A stretch of 16,543 bases of DNA from Oligoflexia bacterium (GTDB lineage: Bacteria > Bdellovibrionota > UBA1018). Below the pieces are notes generated by a model. It did no database searches. It worked only from the letters and a program-made list of their open reading frames with translations, and was not told the origin of the DNA. The stretch is from assembly GCA_903858195.1 (NCBI GenBank), contig CAIOHW010000307.1, positions 1 through 16,543 of the forward strand, read 5' to 3'. The translations under genes were made by a program, and so were the position numbers. Within the stretch, counting starts at the first letter, position 1, and each line of letters starts with the position of its first letter. Of this stretch, positions 6,075-13,300 are shown piece by piece.

Positions 6075-8024
6075 TTGAGATTGTTGGTGAACTATTGGGA
6101 ATTTCGCCCGACCGCTTTGGTCGAGCGATTGGATACTCTTGTCCAACAGGGCGTAACAGAAGTGGTGAGCTTCATTCCCTGGCAGGTGATCGAAGGAGAT
6201 ATTCAGCACCTGCTGTCCAAGTTTCTTCACGCCGCCGCCGAGCGCTCGATCTCAGTCCATTTGATTGCGTCTCCTGAGCTGGGTCTCTCGACTCCGAGCT
6301 CAGGAATTCCCAAGGATTTGCTCGCTCGGCAGGACTGCCTTGCCGTGCATGCCGACGGAGGGCAGGTGGTGTCGCCTGCTGCACCGAACTTTCATGCCGT
6401 GCCCTCGCTCCATGCGCCGGAGCTTCAAAAGCGTTTTCAGAACTACCTCTCTCGCATCGACCACGTGCTCGGAGACGTGCAAAAGCGCGGGTCATCAGGG
6501 GTGCTCGATCGGGTTTCGCTCGTTCTGACCGGAAGCTTCTGGAAGTACTACCGCTCTCCCAAGATGAGCAGCCTCGCCGCGTTTGGCGGGCTTGCCGGCG
6601 ACTTTTCGGGCGCCGTGGGCCTGCAGCTTCGTTCGCGCATCGAGAGCCGGTTTGCGCAGCCCGAGTTCGCGGATCCCACGCCGGCCTCGGCCAATCGCTG
6701 GAAGGTCAAGGGACTCGAGCATGTCAATCGTCGCTGGTTCATGCAGGACGCAGAAGACCAGTTTCGCGCCCGTAATAGCCAGTTTTTCGGCAGGCGGTCG
6801 CTCTCGCTTCCGGTCGGTCAGGTGGAGCTTTTCACTCCCGAGGTCGATCCTTCGCTCCTTTACTCGCAGATCATTGCGCTGGGCGCCGGATCGCGTCCCG
6901 GTTTTGCTGCCCTGAGCGGCCTCGTGGATGAAGCCGCGAGTCGTCGGGCAGAGGTCGAAGGTGTTGCTGCAGCCCCATGGGTGCATTGGACGGGCAACGC
7001 CGCCTTTGCTTCGCTCCTGGACAGCGAAAAACAGTTCCTGATTCTGAAGTCGATTCTCCTGCTTGCCTCTCAGGGGGGCGGGGTGCTCGTTGATTCTGAC
7101 GAGTGGTTCACGCTCTCAGAGGGGTTTCGCAGGCGCGCCGATGCGCTCTCGCGTTCGCTCGCCGTGGGCGATTACCGTCTCAGGCAGCGTGCCTTCTATC
7201 TCAATTCGCACCTCTGGTCTTCGGGCGGGGATCTCTGGCAGGAGCTCAAGGGCAGGCTAGGGTCGCTCAGTCGCATGATTGCCTCGGATGACCTGCTCCG
7301 GGGTGATGAGGGAATGGATGCCGATCTCCTGGTGGTCGACCCCACCGTCATCCTGACTCGCTCACGCATGGTGCATCTACTGACCTGGACGCGCGCCGGG
7401 CGCGTCACGGCGATTCCGCGAAGCCTGCTCTACACCGAGTCGGCGCGTTCGGAGCTCGTGCGGATGTGCCAGGGTGCAGAACGCATGGATCTGCACATGG
7501 GGCTTCCGTTTGAACTCTACCCCATGGGTGAGGGAAAGCTCGTCGTGTACGACGCTCATGCCCTTGAAAAGGCGGAGAGCTCGGAGACGGGACTTCAGTT
7601 TATCCAATCGCTTCTGGGCCTTGCCGGCATCAAGAATCCCTGCACGACCAGCGACTCGCGTCTGGAGGTGGTTGGACTCGAACGCCGTGGCGGCGGCAGG
7701 GGCATCTTCGTGCTCAACCCGTCGACCCGATTGGTCGAGGCTGACCTGCTGTTTGCCAACGAAGTCCGAATCGGTGACCTGGGTGAGCAGCTCGGGCGCG
7801 AGCTTCAGGCTGGCGACGGCCCATCAGGCGATGCCGTGGCTTCGCAGCGCTTCCATCTTGCAGCGCCTCCCTGCGGCGTCATGCCCATGGAAGTGATGGA
7901 CTGCGAGTGGGAAGACGAGCTTGAGCGCAGGCAGGCGATGCGCGTGATGGAAGAAACGCAGATTGCCGCGGTTTCAGCCGCTGCAACCGAACTTGCCGGC
8001 TGGGAGACGAGCACATGGAACTGA
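6075..8024 (+). CDS. GH42-like glycoside hydrolase-fold protein, possibly catalytically altered
   Basis: Numbered from TTG 6075 the protein has 649 residues, the usual size of GH42 beta-galactosidases. Residues 1-380 read as a TIM barrel. NYWEFRP at 6-12 forms the first strand, and SFIPWQVIEGD at the second/third strand resembles the VPWxxHEP segment of GH35/GH42. Residues about 416-520 resemble the GH42 middle, glutaminase-like trimerisation domain (LLVVDPTVILTRSRM, then IPRSLLY). Residues about 529-620 look like the C-terminal beta-sandwich (GIFVLNPSTR, ending AAPPCGVMPMEVM). There is no signal peptide. The strand expected to carry the Asn-Glu acid/base reads VLTGSFWKYY (150-159) with no Glu; E251 and E256 are possible nucleophiles. 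The start is uncertain because there is no ATG before about residue 221. TTG or GTG codons at 6012, 6075, 6081, 6084 and 6087 are all in frame; 6075 sits just before the first strand and after a plausible promoter. The fold is inferred from patterns, not a search. Confidence 0.8.
   Translation: MRLLVNYWEFRPTALVERLDTLVQQGVTEVVSFIPWQVIEGDIQHLLSKFLHAAAERSISVHLIASPELGLSTPSSGIPKDLLARQDCLAVHADGGQVVSPAAPNFHAVPSLHAPELQKRFQNYLSRIDHVLGDVQKRGSSGVLDRVSLVLTGSFWKYYRSPKMSSLAAFGGLAGDFSGAVGLQLRSRIESRFAQPEFADPTPASANRWKVKGLEHVNRRWFMQDAEDQFRARNSQFFGRRSLSLPVGQVELFTPEVDPSLLYSQIIALGAGSRPGFAALSGLVDEAASRRAEVEGVAAAPWVHWTGNAAFASLLDSEKQFLILKSILLLASQGGGVLVDSDEWFTLSEGFRRRADALSRSLAVGDYRLRQRAFYLNSHLWSSGGDLWQELKGRLGSLSRMIASDDLLRGDEGMDADLLVVDPTVILTRSRMVHLLTWTRAGRVTAIPRSLLYTESARSELVRMCQGAERMDLHMGLPFELYPMGEGKLVVYDAHALEKAESSETGLQFIQSLLGLAGIKNPCTTSDSRLEVVGLERRGGGRGIFVLNPSTRLVEADLLFANEVRIGDLGEQLGRELQAGDGPSGDAVASQRFHLAAPPCGVMPMEVMDCEWEDELERRQAMRVMEETQIAAVSAAATELAGWETSTWN
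8002..8006 (+). promoter_or_regulatory. Ribosome binding site fixing the start of the Trp-rich gene
   Basis: GGGAG lies 8 nt before the ATG at 8015, inside the last codons of the GH42-like gene. It supports translation of the second gene from a start that overlaps the first gene's stop codon. Confidence 0.6.
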
Positions 8025-8755
8025 CCCAGGACTGGCGCGGGCTCCAGAGGACGTTTTTTCCGGTTCGAAAAGAAAGTGCCGATTCAAACGCGCCCATTCA
8101 TGTCGTCGAGGATTCGGGTGTCCTGCTTGCGGTGCACTCGGATTCGGAAGACCTCTCGTCATGGAAGGGAATGACGGTCGAGGAGCTGCGCGCCCAATTT
8201 CCACAGCGCGCGTTGGTGTCTGCCTCGCAGTCGAACCTCGATCGCTGGCTGGTAGAGTCGCTCGCCGAGGCCCATCTTCCGGCCCAGATCAGTGCAATCC
8301 GTCAGTCCTGGACCACCGCCAGTCCGGACGCAGCGGGCTCGCTTTCGGGCAGGCTCCATTTCCTGATCGACGCGCTGGAGCGCTCCTGGTGGAGTCGCGT
8401 GCTGCCGTCGTCCTACGGTCTTCTGCTGCGGCTTGAGGGCGAGCAGGGGAGTACAGAAGACTTCTTGTTGGTTTATCGCAAGGGGAGGCTTGAGCAATTT
8501 GGTGCTCCAGACCTGAGCTTTCTGGGAGCCGATCGCCGTGCGAGTCTTGCTGATGTGGGGCGATACATCGGGGAGCGCGCCGGTGTGCCGGTGCAGTCCG
8601 TGCTGATGTCGATGGATGACTGGAGGCGCTGGTCAGATCAGGCGCATCCCTGGAAGGAGATCGCCTGGGCGATCCAGTCCAAGCGGGTCGGACTTGTGCC
8701 TTTTCGGTGGCAGTGGGTGGGGCTTGTGGCCACTCGCGGCTTCATCGGTCTATAA
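8015..8755 (+). CDS. Tryptophan-rich protein of unknown function, coupled to the GH42-like gene
   Basis: I do not recognise this 246-residue protein. It has no signal peptide, no clear transmembrane helix and no known motif. Its composition is unusual: 12 tryptophans (nearly 5 percent), several in aromatic clusters such as SWWSR (128-132 region), DDWRRW and FRWQW near the C-terminus. The N-terminal third is acidic and polar. The middle (about 115-160) alternates hydrophobic and charged residues as in an alpha/beta domain (GLLLRLEG, FLLVYRKGRLEQF), and the C-terminus ends hydrophobic (WVGLVATRGFIGL). The ATG overlaps the end of the GH42-like gene by 10 bp and has GGGAG at an 8-nt spacing, which implies translational coupling and a shared task. 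A carbohydrate-contacting role for the aromatic residues is conceivable but unsupported. It is followed by a 58-bp gap and rlmN in the same direction. Confidence 0.85.
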   Translation: MELTQDWRGLQRTFFPVRKESADSNAPIHVVEDSGVLLAVHSDSEDLSSWKGMTVEELRAQFPQRALVSASQSNLDRWLVESLAEAHLPAQISAIRQSWTTASPDAAGSLSGRLHFLIDALERSWWSRVLPSSYGLLLRLEGEQGSTEDFLLVYRKGRLEQFGAPDLSFLGADRRASLADVGRYIGERAGVPVQSVLMSMDDWRRWSDQAHPWKEIAWAIQSKRVGLVPFRWQWVGLVATRGFIGL

Positions 8756-8759
8756 CCAT

Positions 8760-8779
8760 CTGTTTTAACAGAATATTCT
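8760..8779. promoter_or_regulatory. AT-rich nested palindromes upstream of rlmN
   Basis: In the 58-bp gap before rlmN, CTGTTTTAACAG (5-bp arms around TT, 8760-8771) overlaps the perfect 10-bp palindrome AGAATATTCT (8770-8779). The patch is clearly AT-rich against the GC-rich genes around it and contains TATTCT as a -10 candidate with no good -35. It may be a promoter/operator for rlmN, but the sequence cannot settle it. It lacks the G+C stem and T-run of an intrinsic terminator. Confidence 0.3.
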
Positions 8780-8813
8780 TAACGTTGCCGGAACGCGTCA
8801 AAAGCGCTAAGAC

Positions 8814-10088
8814 GTGCAGCGTCAAATGATCTACTTTCAATCCCTCACCAAGTCAGAGCTGGTCGAAATGCTCACCCCGGTCAGTCGCGAGCTTCTTGAA
8901 AAGAAGCTTCGGCGCGACACCGTGCGCACTCCCGAGCTCGAGGCGTCGCTGGATCAAAAAGCCGCTCAGCAGGCTCGCTACCGCGCCAAGCAGATGTTCT
9001 CGTGGGTGTACCAGCGTGGAGTCACCGACTGGGGGGCCATGTCGGATCTCTCCAAGGACCTTCGGCAATGGTGCGTCGAAAACCTACCGATCTTTAGACT
9101 GAATAGCCGCATCACCAAGCAGGCTCAGGATGGCACCCACAAGTTCTTGTGGGACCTCGGCGACAACAAGACCATCGAGAGCGTGATCATTCCTGCAGCA
9201 CTTCAGGAAAAAGAAGAAGATGAGGCCTTCGATCAGGGCTACGATGAAGGCAAACGCTTTGCCGGTCGCGAAACCGACACCCAGGACCTGAAGTCCGATC
9301 GCTGGAAGCGGCTTACGGCCTGCATCTCAAGCCAGGTGGGTTGCGCCATGGGCTGCAAATTCTGCCTGACGGGAATTCAGGGCCTCGATCGCCATCTGGG
9401 CGTGCACGAGATCGTGACCCAGGTGCATGAGCTCCGGATGCTTGCTCCCATCACCAACATCGTCTTCATGGGAATGGGCGAGCCGCTCCACAACCTCGAT
9501 CATGTCTCCAAGGCCTGCCAGATCCTGCTCGACGAAGACGGCCTGAATTTTTCGAAACGCAAGGTCACCGTGAGCACGAGCGGGATCGTTCCCGCCATCG
9601 ACGAGCTCGGCAGGCGCGTGGACGTCTCGCTTGCGATCTCGCTCAACGGCACCACCGACGAGCAGCGCTCACTGGTGATGCCGGTGAATCGTCGCTGGAA
9701 CATCGACGCTCTCATGGACGCCTGCAGGCGGTTTCCGCTCGGGCCCCATCGGCGCATTACGTTTGAGTATGTGATGCTCCAGGGCATCAACGACACGCTC
9801 GAGGACGCCGCTCGTATCGTGGGTCTCACGCGCGGCATTCCCTCCAAGATCAACCTGATTCCGTTCAATGAACATCCGGGCTCCGAGTTCAAGCGTCCCT
9901 CGGACGAGACGGTCAAGAAGTTCCAACGCTACCTGATCGACCGCAGGCTCACGGCCACGGTTCGAATCTCGCGCGGACGCGACATCCTGGCCGCCTGCGG
10001 CCAGCTTCGCAGCATCTTCGGCACGGCCCGCGGCACGGAGAAGCATAGGGACTGGAAAGAACTTCCGGTCTTGAACGCGTCAAGCTGA
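8814..10088 (+). CDS. rlmN: 23S rRNA (A2503-C2)/tRNA (A37-C2) methyltransferase RlmN, with an extra acidic insert
   Basis: RlmN is a radical SAM enzyme that methylates C2 of A2503 in 23S rRNA and of A37 in some tRNAs. The 424-residue product carries the cluster motif CxxxCxxC at C177, C181 and C184 (GCAMGCKFC). C170 and C395 (ILAACGQL) match the E. coli resolving and methyl-carrying cysteines C118 and C355. FMGMGEP (218-224), VTVSTSG and LIPFNEHPGS are also typical. The N-terminal HhH-like helices include LTKSELVEML and RAKQMFSWVYQ. It is longer than the usual 350-390 residues mainly because about 30 charged, mostly acidic residues (roughly 131-162) sit between the IIP strand and the radical SAM core, where E. 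coli has only a few. Translation could start at GTG 8814 or at ATG 8826; the second fits the family N-terminus slightly better. The last codons overlap the end of the convergent small gene by 9 bp. Confidence 0.96.
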   Translation: MQRQMIYFQSLTKSELVEMLTPVSRELLEKKLRRDTVRTPELEASLDQKAAQQARYRAKQMFSWVYQRGVTDWGAMSDLSKDLRQWCVENLPIFRLNSRITKQAQDGTHKFLWDLGDNKTIESVIIPAALQEKEEDEAFDQGYDEGKRFAGRETDTQDLKSDRWKRLTACISSQVGCAMGCKFCLTGIQGLDRHLGVHEIVTQVHELRMLAPITNIVFMGMGEPLHNLDHVSKACQILLDEDGLNFSKRKVTVSTSGIVPAIDELGRRVDVSLAISLNGTTDEQRSLVMPVNRRWNIDALMDACRRFPLGPHRRITFEYVMLQGINDTLEDAARIVGLTRGIPSKINLIPFNEHPGSEFKRPSDETVKKFQRYLIDRRLTATVRISRGRDILAACGQLRSIFGTARGTEKHRDWKELPVLNASS

Positions 10089-10367
10089 GTGGGAGGGCCT
10101 GGGCCTTCTGCGAATCAGCCCGCTGTACTGCGCACTCGTGGGCTTTTGCCGCTGGTCGGTAGGGCCGGGCCGACTCAAGGGGAGCTTGGTTTCCGGGGCC
10201 ATTGCTAGCGCAATCGGCTCGGGAGGCGGGCGCTGAATGTCGGCAAGGGTCGGAAAGGGTTTGGGAGCCTCAAGGCGAGGGATGGTCACCTCGCCGGTTG
10301 CGTCCCGGCGGCGCTTTTCGCGGAGCTCACTGGGTGTCAGGATCTTGCTGTTTGTTTTTTCTCCCAT
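10080..10367 (-). CDS. Small proline-rich protein of unknown function
   Basis: This is a predicted protein of 95 residues. The N-terminal third is charged (KILTPSELREKRRRDATGE) and the rest is proline-rich, with 16 prolines in total and clusters such as QRPPPEP. It ends in a basic IRRRPRPSHSA tail. It has no cysteine, signal peptide or membrane segment and is probably disordered. A longer reading frame begins at 10424, but the ATG at 10367 has GGGAG 8 nt upstream, located directly after the stop of the large secreted-protein gene. That spacing (14 bp) makes it the second gene of that transcript. Its stop overlaps the rlmN stop region by 9 bp tail to tail, with no terminator between. It is probably a real gene because of position and ribosome binding site, but coding potential of such a biased short sequence is hard to judge by eye. 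Confidence 0.6.
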   Translation of the reverse strand: MGEKTNSKILTPSELREKRRRDATGEVTIPRLEAPKPFPTLADIQRPPPEPIALAMAPETKLPLSRPGPTDQRQKPTSAQYSGLIRRRPRPSHSA

Positions 10368-10375
10368 CCGCTGGT

Positions 10376-10380
10376 CTCCC
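10376..10380 (-). promoter_or_regulatory. Ribosome binding site of the small proline-rich gene
   Basis: On the minus strand GGGAG lies one base after the TGA of the large secreted-protein gene and 8 nt before the ATG at 10367. It decides the start of the small gene and argues against the longer frame beginning inside the upstream gene. Confidence 0.55.
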
Positions 10381-10381
10381 G

Positions 10382-13300
10382 TCAGCCCCTGGCCTTTTTG
10401 GCAAGCCTCTTGACCGCAAGCCACTGGTCGAACTCTTCAATGCTCTTGTAGCTCCTGAGCGACTGCTCGGTTTCCTGCAAAAGCGTGCGGAGCTCCGGGC
10501 CCCGCAGCGCCGCTTCGGGGAGCTGCATTCCGTTGCCCATGAGTTCGTCCACCATCTCGGGGGCCTGCAGCCTGAGCTGGCTCTGAAGCTCGGAGCGGAC
10601 TCGTAGCCAACGGGCCTCGCCCTCGGCGCCCTGGGCCAGCAGAGAGAGCCTGAAGCGATCTACCAGGGCCCGCGTATTCATGGCCGACGCCTTCTGTACA
10701 TCGGCCTTGCCCAGAGTCCTGAGCAGCGCATGCCTGCTCTGCTGGAGCTCCTTGAGATGGAGGAGGCGGGAATTCAGCCCGGGAATCCCCTCGATCGTGA
10801 AGGTGGCAAGCCAGTCGCGCTTTCCGCGCGGGAGCTTTTCGATCACTTCTGAAAAAAGTTCATTCTTCTCGCTGAGCACCTTTCCCAGGTCATCGTGTCG
10901 TGCGGCCTCGAGCAACTCGTCGATCTTGCCCAGCAGCTCACGATGCTCAAGGATCCTGCGCCTCCTGAAATTAAAGCCCCAGTTCGCATCGCGGCCCGCA
11001 CTTTTGGCGAGCTTGGTCCGGAGGCCCTTCAAGAAGCCCGTGAAATCCTCGGTCCGGTTCTTAAAGACCTCGGCATAGAGCTCACCCGAGCGGCGGACCA
11101 CCTCCTCCGGGTTTTTGACGACAAGCTCCACCGGCTTGCTGACCTCGGAGATGACTTGCGCTGCGAATCGCGAAGGGCTTGCCATGGCCTTGCTGAGAGT
11201 GCGGTAGCCAAAGACATATTCGGCGGTGACGGACTCGGCATCGTGGGTGGCGCGTTTGGCAAACTCCCTTAAGCTTGCCTTCTCGGCGGCCGAGATGCCG
11301 GGTTTTGCGGCCTTCATGAGGGCTGTGGTGGCACGAGCGGAGGCCTGGAGTCCCACCGAGAGGGGCTTGATGATCGGGAGCGCAAAGAGGATGTTCAAGC
11401 CCACGCCCCAGGTTTTCATGGAGCTGACTTCGCCGCGCAGTTGGTTCACCGACTGCTCGTTGGTGAGCCTGAGCTCTTCGAACATCTCGGCAAATCTCAC
11501 CCTTTCTTCGGCGTTGGGGATTTCATCGAGCCACATCTTGGGGATGGCAATGGCTCCGATCCCGGCAGAGCCGATCGCCATGGCACCCGAGGCTGCGGCA
11601 CAGGCTGTTGCAAGTGCCGGGGAGGCAAGTCCCCCCGTGGCAACCGTCAGGGCGAGAGTCGAGCCCACGAGCAGCACTCCCGCCAGAACGGACATTTTGA
11701 TCTCGCTCCAGTCCTTTTCGGAGAGTCGGTCGATCTCGTCCTGAACCTCGGGAGGCAATCCCTGCAGTCCGAGCTCGCGATTCAGGGCATCCTGCGCCTT
11801 GAAGGTCGAGAGCACGATGGTCTTGAGCTTCTCGTGGTTTTCGGGCTTGATCGAGCAGAGCTCGGCCATGGCCTTCTGGAGTGCGTCGAACTTCCGGGCT
11901 GCCGCCTTTTCGATGACTTCGGTGTAAAGCGGCCGCTTGAGCTCGGCATCCAGCTCAAGCAGGGCAGACCTCGCCTCACGGCCCGCCTCGGAGGGGTCAT
12001 CGAGTTCGTAATCCCGGGCGTATTGTTCAAAAAGCCTGTCCTGCTCCGCTGGGTTTCCGCGCGCCTGATAGAGGGACTGAATGAGGCTGCCCTTGGAGCC
12101 GATGTCGCTGTCAAATACGGCGCGCGAGTGCTCCGTATATTGGGTTTTGGCCCGCTCGTTTGCCGGGCTGATGGCGATGGCTGCTGCGGCCTGCGCGCCC
12201 TCGGGGCTGAGCACCCTCCGGGAGCTGATGTCGTTGATGATGGAATAGTAATCGCGCTTCGGGTCGATGCCCGATGCCGGCGCCAGGAACAGATTGTCAT
12301 TCTGCTCGTCCTGCTGGTCGCGGATCGTGCGCCAGAAATCGCCCTTCTGATTCATCGAGAGCACGCGGTTGGCAAGAAACGGCGTAGCCGGCTCATCGAG
12401 TCCGAGTTCGGCCATTGCGGAACGAAGGGCCTTGGCCCGCTTGTTGTCGCCCTTTTTTTCTGCCTGATGCACGTCGAGGAGCATCGCAAGCCTTGCGCCG
12501 GCAAAGGGATTCCGGTCGAGCTGGGATTCGAGAAGCTCCCACTCCGACATCCTTGCCGCTGGAAGGTGATTGAGCTCTGCCAGCGTATTCCAAGTCCGCT
12601 TGAGGTGCCCGTCAAAGAACTCCCGCTCCTCCCGCCCGAGCGGACCCATGGCATCGCCATCGGTCCGGTCCGGAAACTGGTACGAGCCGATCTTTTGGAT
12701 CAGCATTTCGTAGTAGTCCCAGATCCGGTTCTTTCCAGAGGGTAACCCCGGACACTCGATCGCCATGGGGTCGAATGTGGATGGGGCTCCGCAGGCAAGG
12801 CCCAAGTGCAGGAGCCTCTGCCTGAGCTTGCCATCCCGGTTTTCGGGTTTTGCGAGGATGTCCATGAGACGCGCATTTTCACGCTGGCGTTTCTTTCGGG
12901 GGCTCTCGCCCGGTACATCCTGAACCCTGAACTGCGAGAGGGAGGGAAGGATCTCGCGATCGATCTGCCGTGCGAGCTCCTGAACGGCCCATTGGCGGTT
13001 GGCCGCGGGGCTCACGGATGGAGGGAACTCGATCTTGACGACATCGCGTGGCGCCTTGGACTGAAGCTTTGCCTTGAGCTCGGCTGGGACGGCCTCCTGC
13101 CAGAACGTGGCCTTGGTTTCGTTAAAATGCCGGATGAGCGCAGGAGGCGTCGGCTCATTGAGCCGCATCTCGGGATCGGGCTCGAGCGCAATGTATTGCA
13201 TGACCTCATCCTGCGCGGCCTTGTAGTCGGTCTCGCCATCGGGTTTTTCATGCAATGAGGCGAGCCGCTCTACGGCGGAACCCGCCCTCAGGCCGACCAC

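Noticed and set aside
8760..8771. CTGTTTTAACAG as a LexA box
   Set aside because: The half-sites CTGT and ACAG are separated by 4 bp instead of the 8 bp of the E. coli type LexA operator, and rlmN is not a typical SOS gene.
8790..8805. GGAAC followed by TCAAA as an ECF sigma-E type promoter before rlmN
   Set aside because: The two elements are only a few bases apart, far short of the 15-16 bp spacing needed.
8785..8813. TTGCCG-17-TAAGAC as a promoter for rlmN
   Set aside because: Its -10 abuts the GTG at 8814, so transcription would begin inside the coding region; both hexamers are weak.
11441..12745. Plus-strand reading frame of 434 codons inside the large secreted-protein gene
   Set aside because: It is fully contained in the opposite strand of a frame with a signal peptide and coherent composition; the translation looks random and has no ribosome binding site that I can see.
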